Below the pieces are notes generated by a model, which worked only from the letters and a program-made list of their open reading frames with translations, did no database searches and was not told the DNA's origin. This document shows positions 53,526 through 64,000 of a stretch of DNA of 64,000 bases, one piece after another. The stretch is taken from NCBI GenBank assembly GCA_001767525.1, contig MELF01000008.1, forward strand, positions 1 to 64,000, read 5' to 3'. Positions within the stretch are counted from its first letter, which is position 1. Every line of letters begins with the position of its first letter. A program made the position numbers and the translations under genes. This DNA is from Acidobacteria bacterium RIFCSPLOWO2_12_FULL_68_19. Its GTDB lineage: Bacteria; Acidobacteriota; Vicinamibacteria; Vicinamibacterales; UBA2999.

Positions 53526-54178
53526 CTGGTTCGCACCCGCACTTCTGTTTCGAGCGTCGTCTCGGTGTTCTCGCCGAGCAAGGCGTTGTACGCCTGCGAC
53601 CGTCCGGTCACCCGCACGCGCACGTAGGTCACCAGATCCGGGTCGGTCGTCACGGTCCGTGCCGAGTTGAGATAGACGAACTCCAAGTCGGCAATGACGG
53701 GCTCGGTCATCACGACCGGTCCGTCGCTGCCGCTCATGTCTTCCCGGGTGATGACCATCTCGTCGGCGTCGAACGCAATCGTGATGTCCTCGCCGTTGTC
53801 GTCCTCGCAGTCAAGGCTGGCGGCGGCGCCTCCCAGCAGGCCATCCGGCGGATTGATGTCCGCCTGGATGCGGATGCTGTCGTCGGTGGGGCTTGCCCCG
53901 TCCGGATTCATGGCGATCGCCGCGAAGGTGCCGGCGCCTGCGCAGGAGCCGGCAAGGCTGTCGAGGGCGTAGGGGTTGCTGCCGGCGTTCCGCAGCGTCT
54001 GGGCGATCCAGTCGAGCGCGAAGCGCACTTCTTCTTCCACCGTGGTGTCGTCGAGCTGCGTGCTGTAGACCTGCTGCAGCTGCGAGGCGAGCACGATCGT
54101 GCCGCCGAGCACGGCGGCCGTGATCGCCGCCGCGATCATCAACTCGACGAGCGTGAACCCGCGTTCGTCCCGCATCAC
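53522..54178 (-). CDS. PilW-type minor pilin
   Basis: The 218-residue prepilin has the class III signal DERGFTLVELMIAAAITAAVLGG with cleavage after Gly and Glu at mature position 5. The head domain includes two Cys (LAGSCAG, SLDCED). It matches the PilW/GspJ position in the operon order pilV, pilW, pilX. It overlaps the preceding gene by 4 nt. Confidence 0.85.
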   Translation of the reverse strand: MMRDERGFTLVELMIAAAITAAVLGGTIVLASQLQQVYSTQLDDTTVEEEVRFALDWIAQTLRNAGSNPYALDSLAGSCAGAGTFAAIAMNPDGASPTDDSIRIQADINPPDGLLGGAAASLDCEDDNGEDITIAFDADEMVITREDMSGSDGPVVMTEPVIADLEFVYLNSARTVTTDPDLVTYVRVRVTGRSQAYNALLGENTETTLETEVRVRTR

Positions 54179-54636
54179 CAGTACCGGATGATCGTGCTCA
54201 GCTCGACCTGGCGGCCGTACTGCTGCGCCCGCAGGTTCTCGACGCGCACCGTCAGCAGGCGCGTGTCGGTGATCGGACCGTCCGCCACCGTCCAGCGGAT
54301 CGTGATTCCGTCGAGGTCGTCCGGGTTCTCCTCGAAATGATCGGCTTCGTTGGACGCCAGGTCGCCGCCAATCGACACCTCGTCGTTCTCGTCGAAGTCG
54401 AGCTTCATCAGCTCGTCGATCTTCGCCTGCGCCAGCCGCGTCGACCGGGCCGCTTCGCGGGCGCCGATGTGCATCTGCGTCGTCACGGCGAGCAGCCCCG
54501 CAATCGCCAGCATGCCCGTGGTGAGGATGAGCACACAGATCAGCACCTCCACCAGCGTGAAGCCGCCTTCGCGGCGTCTACTGCAACTGGACGCGGCCGC
54601 TCGTGGAGACGGTAATCGTTCGGTCATCGTCGGCAT
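54175..54636 (-). CDS. PilV-type minor pilin
   Basis: The 153-residue prepilin has the signal EGGFTLVEVLICVLILTTGML after a long leader (about 24 residues). ATG 54636 or 54627 are both possible. Either start lies inside the end of the GspH/FimT gene, so the two genes overlap by about 50-59 bp. No start lies after that stop before the essential Gly. The head contains the AARSTRLAQAKIDEL helix typical of PilV. Confidence 0.82.
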   Translation of the reverse strand: MPTMTERLPSPRAAASSCSRRREGGFTLVEVLICVLILTTGMLAIAGLLAVTTQMHIGAREAARSTRLAQAKIDELMKLDFDENDEVSIGGDLASNEADHFEENPDDLDGITIRWTVADGPITDTRLLTVRVENLRAQQYGRQVELSTIIRYW

Positions 54637-55042
54637 TGCCGTTGGTCACGGTAATGGTCGCCGCCGTGGTGACGCGCCCGTTGGGCGCGACCTCGACGGT
54701 GGTCGCGGAGTCCTCCCCGAAGCTGATGCCGGTGGGCAGCAGTTGCGCGTCGCCCGCCGGCGTGACGCCGCCGTCCTCGAACACCTGGTACTCGCCGGCA
54801 TCGAGATCGAGCACCACCTCCAGGGTCTGATTCCGGGACACCGCCTGGAACCGGGCCGCGCGGATCGTGCTCGCCACCTGCTGGCCCGCCGAGAGGATGT
54901 AGTACCGGTCCATCGCGCCCGCAACCGTCGGCACGGTCATCGCCGCCATGACCGAGACGACGGCCACGACCAGCAGGATCTCGATGAGTGTGAAACCGGC
55001 CGACTGGCGCATGGTACGAACGGGAAGCGACACAAGATGCAT
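54578..55042 (-). CDS. GspH/FimT-type minor pilin
   Basis: The 154-residue product has the prepilin signal AGFTLIEILLVVAVVSVMAAM and a helix STIRAARFQAVSRNQTLEVVL, as in FimT/GspH. It is the first gene of the minus minor-pilin operon. ATG 55042 is chosen on a weak AGGGG upstream; ATG 55012 is also possible. It is probably driven by a sigma-54-like promoter at 55192-55206. Confidence 0.82.
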   Translation of the reverse strand: MHLVSLPVRTMRQSAGFTLIEILLVVAVVSVMAAMTVPTVAGAMDRYYILSAGQQVASTIRAARFQAVSRNQTLEVVLDLDAGEYQVFEDGGVTPAGDAQLLPTGISFGEDSATTVEVAPNGRVTTAATITVTNGNADDDRTITVSTSGRVQLQ

Positions 55043-55191
55043 TCCCGCGACAACCCCTGTGATTTCGGTGGTTTGTGCTGGACGATGTTGCATTTCGCCA
55101 CATCCGGATTACGGTTCTGGTCATGCCCGGCAAGCCCGGACACCGTACGACATATATGCCACAGGCCCGCTCGGCAGGCACGGCAATTTCT

Positions 55192-55206
55192 GCAACCACG
55201 CCGCCC
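55192..55206 (-). promoter_or_regulatory. Candidate sigma-54 promoter, minus minor-pilin operon
   Basis: Read on the minus strand the site is GGGCGGCGTGGTTGC: GGC and TTGC fit with correct spacing, while AC after GGC is missing. Transcription would start near 55180, about 138 nt before ATG 55042. The match is moderate. Confidence 0.45.
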
Positions 55207-55259
55207 CGAGGTGCTTCCTAAGTCCTTATCGGTCAACAGGTCGCGGCAGTGCAGAGGCC

Positions 55260-55275
55260 TGGCACTCCTGTTGCG
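55260..55275 (+). promoter_or_regulatory. Sigma-54 promoter candidate, plus minor-pilin operon
   Basis: TGGCACTCCTGTTGCG matches the full consensus TGGCAC-N5-TTGC. The start would fall near 55286, only about 3 nt before ATG 55289, implying a leaderless message or a second start. The perfect match argues for use; the very short leader argues for caution. Confidence 0.65.
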
Positions 55276-55288
55276 ACCTCGGGCGGGC

Positions 55289-55747
55289 ATGTGGCGCGTC
55301 CGTGCCCGCCGACCTGTTCGCCGGCGCACCCAGCCCGGCAAGGGACGTCCGAGGAGCGAAGGCGGGTTGTCGCTCATCGAGGCGGTGGTGGCCACCGCCG
55401 TGCTCGTCGTGGGCGTGGCCGCGCTGCTGCACCTGTTTCTCGTGGCCGCCCGGGCCACCTCCGATTCGCGCGACGACACCTACGCGACCGTGCTGGCGCT
55501 CCAGAAGATCGAGGAACTCCGCGCGCGGCCGTTTTCCGCGGTGCCGGAAACGGTTGAGTATCTGGACGCCCGTGGAGCCGCGGTCGCCGGCCCGGCGCCG
55601 GGCCGGCTCTACGAGCGGCGCTGGGTGGTGGAGCCGTTGCCCGCCGACCTCCGGGACGCGGTGGCGATGACGGTCGTCGTGTTCCGGCGGGGCGCCCGGG
55701 ATCGCGCGGTGCGCCTCTCGACGATCAGGACGCGGAGAGACCAGTGA
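55289..55747 (+). CDS. PilV/GspI-type minor pilin
   Basis: The 152-residue product has a long basic leader (about 26 residues) then the prepilin signal GGLSLIEAVVATAVLVVGVAA. It is the first gene of the plus minor-pilin operon. The head has LQKIEELRARPFSAVPETVEYL, similar to PilV/GspI. No better start is available in frame. It overlaps the next gene by 4 nt (GTGA). Confidence 0.8.
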   Translation: MWRVRARRPVRRRTQPGKGRPRSEGGLSLIEAVVATAVLVVGVAALLHLFLVAARATSDSRDDTYATVLALQKIEELRARPFSAVPETVEYLDARGAAVAGPAPGRLYERRWVVEPLPADLRDAVAMTVVVFRRGARDRAVRLSTIRTRRDQ

Positions 55748-56466
55748 GATCACCCGCGGGGTTCACGCTCGTCGAACTGCTCATCGCCATGGTCATCATG
55801 CTCGTCGTGACGGGTGCGCTCGTCGCGCTCGTCGATCCGGCGCGTGGCGTCTTTCAGGCGCAGCCGGAGATGGCGGACATGCACCAGCGTCTGCGTGTGG
55901 CGGTCGACGCGTTGGCGAGCGACCTGCTGAGGGCCGGCGCGGGCGTCGCGCCAACGGTGGCGCCGCCCGTCGTACCGTACCGGATCGGCGCATCCGAGAG
56001 CGACCCTGACCGAGCGGTGTTCTATCGTCCCGATGTGGTGTCGGCCGTGTTCGTTCCGTGGACGGACACCGCAGTCGTCTCGCGGACCTACTACCTGCGG
56101 CGTGATCCCGCGGCAGGGACGCCGCAACTGATGCGGTACGACGGCGGGGCGTCCGATCTGCCTGTCGTCGATCACGTCGTGGGGCTCGGCTTCGAGTACT
56201 TCGACGGCGCCGGGCCGATCGATCCGGCGGCCTTGCAGGATGGTCCCTGGATATCAGGGGGCGCGGTGGCGCCGTTCGATGCGGACCTGCTCCGCGTACG
56301 CCGTGTGCGCGCCACGGTGCGTATCGAGGCGGCGCTCGCGTCGATGCGCGGGCCGGCCGGTGCGCTCTTCGCGCGCGGCGGCACCTCCACGTCGAGCGCA
56401 CGATATGCACCAGACCTGGAAGTCCGAGTCGACATCGCCCTCAGGAACGTGAGCGCGGACAGGTAG
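55744..56466 (+). CDS. PilW/GspJ-type minor pilin
   Basis: The 240-residue prepilin starts with GTG and a very short leader (MRSPAG), then FTLVELLIAMVIMLVVTGALV. The head has the long second helix MHQRLRVAVDALASDLLRAG that is typical of PilW/GspJ. It overlaps the previous gene and is followed by the PilX-like gene after 6 nt. Confidence 0.82.
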   Translation: MRSPAGFTLVELLIAMVIMLVVTGALVALVDPARGVFQAQPEMADMHQRLRVAVDALASDLLRAGAGVAPTVAPPVVPYRIGASESDPDRAVFYRPDVVSAVFVPWTDTAVVSRTYYLRRDPAAGTPQLMRYDGGASDLPVVDHVVGLGFEYFDGAGPIDPAALQDGPWISGGAVAPFDADLLRVRRVRATVRIEAALASMRGPAGALFARGGTSTSSARYAPDLEVRVDIALRNVSADR

Positions 56467-56472
56467 GCGTCG

Positions 56473-57042
56473 ATGCCTCTCGTCATGGTGATGATGTCGC
56501 TGACGCTGCTGACCGGCCTTGCGGCGGCGCTCGTCGTCGGGACGATGACGGAGACCGCGGTCGTGGCAGGCTACCGGTACGGCGTGGAGGCGTTCTACGC
56601 GGCCGAGGGGATCGTGGAGTTCGGGATTCGCGACCTGGCTCTGGCGCCGGACTGGGAGGCGGTCGTGAGCGGCGCCTCGACCTCGGCGTTCGTGGACGGG
56701 CCGGCCGAGGGGCTGCGCCAGGTCGCCGGGATGACCGTCGATCTCGCGCAGGCGACCGCCGACGTCAACGGACTGGCGAGCTCGGGCGCGGACGGGCCGC
56801 TGCGCTTTCGGCTCTATGCGTACGGCCGCTTCGCGGATCTCGCTCCGGCCGTGGGCGCGCCCCCGCACATCTACCTGTGCTTGTGGGTCGCCGAGACGAC
56901 CGCAGGCCTCCGCCTCGTCGGCCGCGCCTGGGGCCCGACAGGCGCCGAGCGCTCCATCGCCGTCTCCCTGGCCCGGGTCGCCGCCGACGATGCTATCGGT
57001 CCGGGCGGCGTCCACGTGCAGTCATGGGAAGAACTGCGGTAA
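56473..57042 (+). CDS. PilX-like minor pilin
   Basis: The 189-residue protein has a PilX-type N-terminus (MVMMSLTLLTGLAAALVVG) with a YRYGVEAFYAAEGIVEF segment, characteristic of PilX (pilus assembly proteins with AEAG-like motif). No canonical prepilin Gly-Phe site is present. It is the third gene of the plus minor-pilin operon, mirroring the gene order of the minus one. Confidence 0.72.
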   Translation: MPLVMVMMSLTLLTGLAAALVVGTMTETAVVAGYRYGVEAFYAAEGIVEFGIRDLALAPDWEAVVSGASTSAFVDGPAEGLRQVAGMTVDLAQATADVNGLASSGADGPLRFRLYAYGRFADLAPAVGAPPHIYLCLWVAETTAGLRLVGRAWGPTGAERSIAVSLARVAADDAIGPGGVHVQSWEELR

Positions 57043-57084
57043 CCGCCCATTGACCATCGCCGGCCTGGGTCCGAGAATGCACAT

Positions 57085-57672
57085 ATGGGGCGCCCGGCCG
57101 TTTCTCTGCTGATCGTACTGGTGCTCGTCGGCGTCGCCGCGCCGCTGGCGGGGCAATCGCTGGCAGAGATTGCCAGGCAGGAAGAAGAGCGGCGCAAGAC
57201 GATTCGGACGCCGGGCAAGGTGTATACGAACGAAAGCCTGCGACCGGAGGCGCCGCCCTCGACGCCGCCGGCCGCGCCGTCGGTGGCGCCGGCCCCGCCC
57301 ACGTCGTCGCCCGTGCCCGAGTCACAGCCGGCACAAGGGCCGGCGCCGGCGTCCGCCGGTCAGGCCGCATCGCCCCAGGCGCCGGCGCCGCAGAACGAGG
57401 CGGAGTGGCGGAAGCGGGTCGCCACCGCGCGCGAGGCGCTCTCCAGGTCGCAGATCTTCGCGGAGGCGCTGCAGAGCCGCATCAGCGCGCTCTCGACCGA
57501 CTTCGTCAACCGCGACGACCCGGCGCAGCGCGACGTGATCGCCGCCGAGCGCCAGAAGGCGCTGGCCGAGCTCGACCGCGTCAGGCAGGAGATCCAGCAG
57601 CAGCAGAAGGCGATGGCGGCTATCCAGGACGACGCCAGACGCGCCGGTGTGCCGGCCGGCTGGGTGAGATAG
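57085..57672 (+). CDS. Exported coiled-coil protein of unknown function
   Basis: The 195-residue product has a signal peptide (to about LAGQ, residue 24), the phrase SLAEIARQEEERRKTIRTPG, a Pro/Ala-rich linker (about 50-110) and a C-terminal helix rich in Glu, Gln and Arg (about 115-185). Similar small proteins are common in Acidobacteriota. Function is unknown; a periplasmic or envelope role is inferred. Confidence 0.7.
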   Translation: MGRPAVSLLIVLVLVGVAAPLAGQSLAEIARQEEERRKTIRTPGKVYTNESLRPEAPPSTPPAAPSVAPAPPTSSPVPESQPAQGPAPASAGQAASPQAPAPQNEAEWRKRVATAREALSRSQIFAEALQSRISALSTDFVNRDDPAQRDVIAAERQKALAELDRVRQEIQQQQKAMAAIQDDARRAGVPAGWVR

Positions 57673-57854
57673 GCGCCTCCGCCTCACGGCTGTGCGGCAG
57701 GTGTAGGATCTGCCGAGATTGGACGCTCAGATCGCGAGTGTCGGATACAGCCGGGAGGACGATCCCGAAGTGTTGGGGATCATATCGGAGATTCCAGTCA
57801 CAACCCCGGGAAGCAACGACGCTGCGCCTGGAGCGGAGAAACGGGAGGTTTTGC

Positions 57855-58274
57855 ATGTCCGAGGCCAACAAGGCTCGATTGCGTCGCTTCTACGATGAGG
57901 TCTTCAACAAGGGCAACCTGGCCGTCATGGACGAGATGGCGGTTGCCAACTTCGTGGACCACAACCCTTCTCCCGGACAGCTGCCCGGATTGGAGGGGGT
58001 CAAGCAGATGTTTGCCGCGATGAGGACCGCCCTTCCCGACATGCGTGTCACGGTCGAGGACATGGTGGCCGAAGGTGACAAGGTTGCCGCTCACGTCACT
58101 CTTCGCGCGACTCATGGAGGCGAGTTCATGGGCATCGCTCCCACAGGGAGAGGGATCACCGCGAGAATTGCCGACATCGTCCGGTTTGCGGACGGCAAGG
58201 CGGTGGAACGCTGGGGCGTCGAAGACATGTCGGACCTGCTCCAGGCGCTGGGCGTCAGCTCGCCGCCCCAGTGA
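57855..58274 (+). CDS. SnoaL-like ester cyclase family protein
   Basis: The 139-residue product is a SnoaL-like alpha+beta barrel. It includes FYDEVFNKGNLAVMDEMAVANFVDHNP, then GLEGVKQMFAAMRTALPDMRVTVEDM and a conserved VAAHVTLRATHGGEFMGIAPTGR strand. Such proteins are often small cyclases or binding proteins; the substrate is unknown. GGGAGG lies about 7 nt before ATG 57855. The 182-bp gap before it has no recognised signal. Confidence 0.85.
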   Translation: MSEANKARLRRFYDEVFNKGNLAVMDEMAVANFVDHNPSPGQLPGLEGVKQMFAAMRTALPDMRVTVEDMVAEGDKVAAHVTLRATHGGEFMGIAPTGRGITARIADIVRFADGKAVERWGVEDMSDLLQALGVSSPPQ

Positions 58275-58467
58275 CGGTCCCGGCCGGATTGACAGGCATC
58301 TGGGACCGGAGAGGTGACGTCCGTGTCCGGATGCCGAGGTGGAACGGCGGGATCGGGCGCGGCCGAGTGAACCCGCCAGCCGATTGCGTGCACGGTCGGT
58401 TCGAGAGCGCACATGCCGAGTGTCCAACTCACTGGGGACTCTCGAGCATGCAGTCGTGACCTCGGTC

Positions 58468-59934
<1,467 letters not shown>

Positions 59935-59966
59935 ATCCCAATACCCACGTCCCGACTCGTTCGTCG

Positions 59967-60036
59967 ACGGGCCACAGAGCCACGGAGAAAGCCAAGACCA
60001 CCTTGGTCTCTGTGTCTCTGTGCCTCTGTGGCCCGT
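59967..60036. terminator. CACAGAG inverted repeat between convergent genes
   Basis: ACGGGCCACAGAG (59967 onward) pairs with CTCTGTGGCCCGT (60024-60036). In between are TCTCTGTG repeats and a small CCAAGACC/CCTTGGTC element. The stem lies between the stops of the response regulator and aroB, so it may terminate both. No T-run is seen. Confidence 0.7.
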
Positions 60037-60060
60037 TGATCGGCGATTCGCGCTCCCGGC

Positions 60061-61164
60061 TCACCGCTTCAGCCCGAGGCGTTCGAGCACGGCCGTGAGC
60101 TCTGCCTCCGTGACGTCGTCGATCGTGATGGTGGCGCCAATCTGGATGGCGATGACGAAGTGGAGCGTGCCGTTCACCACTTTCTTGTCGCGCCGAATCA
60201 CCTCGAGGACGTCGCCGACCCTCAGATCGCCAACGGGCGGGAGCGGGCCGAGCTGGGCGATCAGGCGGGCCAGCGCCTGCCGCTCGCGCTCGGCGAGCGC
60301 GCCGCGCGCCACCGCGAGGTCGGCCGCCGCCAGCATCCCGAACGCCACCGCTTCGCCGTGCCGGTAGCGGCGGTATTTCGTCACCGCCTCGAGCGCGTGG
60401 CCCACCGTGTGGCCGAAGTTGAGGATGCGCCGCAGGCCGCCCTCGCGCTCGTCCCGCGACACGACGTCCGCCTTGATGCGGCACGACTCGACGATGGCGG
60501 GCAGCAGGACCGCCGGGTCGCGGTTGAAGATCGCCGTGGTGTCGCGCGCCACCCGGTCGAACAGGTCGCGGCTGGCGATCATCCCGTACTTCACGACCTC
60601 GTAGAGTCCGGAGCGGAACTCCCGGCGCGGCAGCGTCCCGAGCAGCAGCGGATCGATCAGCACGGCGGCCGGCTGGTAGAAGGCGCCGATCAGGTTCTTG
60701 CCGAGCGTGTGGTTGACGCCGACCTTCCCGCCGATCGCGCTGTCGACCTGGGCCAGCAGCGTCGTGGGCACGTGCGCCAGCGCGATGCCGCGGAGGAACG
60801 TGGCCGCCGCGAAACCCGCCGTGTCGCCGATCACGCCGCCGCCGAGCGCGATGACGGCGCTGCCGCGGTCGGCGCCAGCCCGGATGAGCACCTCGTAGAT
60901 GCGCGACACCGACTGCAGCGTCTTGTAGCGCTCGCCGTCGGGGATGAGGATTGGCTCGGTCCGCCCGACCGCGGGGGCGATCGCCCCGCCGTGAAGCCGC
61001 CAGACGACCGGATTCGACACGACGAAGCGCCGGGGGCCCACCCCCTGCGCGTCGAGTAGCGCGGCGGCGCGTTCGCTCACGCCGTCGCCGATCCAGATCG
61101 GCGAGATCTGCGATCCCCCCCTGACGTCGACGCGAACGGGGTCTTTCAGGAGATCGACAGCCAC
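60061..61164 (-). CDS. aroB: 3-dehydroquinate synthase
   Basis: AroB makes 3-dehydroquinate from DAHP in the shikimate pathway. The 367-residue product has the NAD-binding GGGVIGDTAGFAAATFLRG (about 109-127), and the metal ligands Glu in SGLYEVVKYGM and His in NFGHTVGHALE and RHGEAVAFGM. Length and motifs are standard. It is a single gene, divergent from nadB. Confidence 0.96.
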   Translation of the reverse strand: MAVDLLKDPVRVDVRGGSQISPIWIGDGVSERAAALLDAQGVGPRRFVVSNPVVWRLHGGAIAPAVGRTEPILIPDGERYKTLQSVSRIYEVLIRAGADRGSAVIALGGGVIGDTAGFAAATFLRGIALAHVPTTLLAQVDSAIGGKVGVNHTLGKNLIGAFYQPAAVLIDPLLLGTLPRREFRSGLYEVVKYGMIASRDLFDRVARDTTAIFNRDPAVLLPAIVESCRIKADVVSRDEREGGLRRILNFGHTVGHALEAVTKYRRYRHGEAVAFGMLAAADLAVARGALAERERQALARLIAQLGPLPPVGDLRVGDVLEVIRRDKKVVNGTLHFVIAIQIGATITIDDVTEAELTAVLERLGLKR

Positions 61165-61242
61165 CTCACCAATCTCGAATCATCGATGCCGCTCACGAAT
61201 CGCCAATCACCAGTCGTAGATCGAGTTGATAGGATAACACCC
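61165..61242. repeat. CGAATC heptad-like repeats between aroB and nadB
   Basis: CGAATCA, CGAATCG, CCAATCA and CCAGTCG units lie between 61174 and 61217, partly in 7-bp phase. TTGATAGGATAACACCC follows and contains the nadB ribosome binding site. A promoter is possible but no good -35/-10 pair is seen. Confidence 0.6.

Positions 61243-64000
<2,758 letters not shown>

Larger units (their letters stand above)
55043..55288. other. Intergenic control region between divergent minor-pilin operons
   Basis: This 246-bp gap carries two candidate sigma-54 promoters pointing outward (55192-55206 minus, 55260-55275 plus). A few AT-rich patches (CATATATGCC at 55151) occur. No gene is seen. A shared activator site would be expected in or near this gap, but none was recognised. 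Confidence 0.65.

Noticed and set aside
61186-61242. ATG 61186 as nadB start
   Set aside because: It would add 19 residues from a repeat region; GTG 61243 has AGGA in place and starts at the FAD motif.

Overview
The window is a high-GC bacterial chromosome segment with tightly packed genes. It runs from the last codons of an EF-Tu gene to a prolyl-tRNA synthetase gene cut by the right edge. Gene content fits a member of the Acidobacteriota, probably Vicinamibacteria-like: a zinc-ligand (C+) set of ribosomal proteins, a combined type IV pilus and sigma-54 locus, MacB-like permeases, a TorF-type porin beside amtB, and a small periplasmic coiled-coil protein of a type I associate with this phylum. 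The assignment is inference from protein flavour; no rRNA or tRNA gene was found.

Layout. Positions 1-16.2 kb hold the S10-spc-alpha supercluster (tuf end, rpsJ to rplQ) with secY, adk, map, infA and rpoA, all on the plus strand. rpsD carries an in-frame TAG in the middle of its S4 domain. Positions 16.4-22.0 kb hold three genes for exported proteins: a beta-propeller/Ig-like protein, a lipoprotein and a zinc-phospholipase-C-like protein. An EF-G-like GTPase follows on the minus strand. Positions 24.6-29.8 kb form a nitrogen-control cluster (amtB, porin, glnD, PII gene) behind a sigma-54-type promoter. An MBL-fold hydrolase follows. Positions 31.1-36.2 kb on the minus strand encode a Yip1-family membrane protein, an HlyD-type adaptor and two MacB-type permeases, with no ATPase gene nearby. 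Positions 36.2-45.6 kb hold a PorV-like outer-membrane protein and pilB, pilT, pilC, pilS, pilR and pilA, with a sigma-54 promoter and an upstream palindrome before pilA. Next come a VKOR-DsbA fusion, a two-gene ABC exporter, a TPR-like protein, prepilin peptidase and a histidine kinase. Positions 52.2-57.0 kb hold two divergent minor-pilin operons with sigma-54-like promoters between them. A second sigma-54 activator, aroB, nadB and proS close the window.

How the genes work together. PilB and PilT are the extension and retraction motors, PilC the platform, PilD the leader peptidase, PilA the major pilin, and the divergent sets the minor pilins. PilS/PilR, and probably the second kinase/regulator pair, would drive the sigma-54 promoters. 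The VKOR-DsbA fusion could oxidise cysteines in PilA and a PilX-like protein. GlnD, PII and AmtB form a classical ammonium-sensing module.

The most unusual feature is the content of the gaps. Many intergenic spaces, including several inside the ribosomal operon, hold short tandem repeats whose period is usually 7 bp or a multiple (14, 21, 28). Units differ from gap to gap, and arrays are commonly followed by an inverted array so the transcript could fold into a long hairpin. A roughly 240-bp element of related design occurs twice, in opposite orientation. Hairpin repeats are also embedded in frame in pilR and in the VKOR-DsbA gene.
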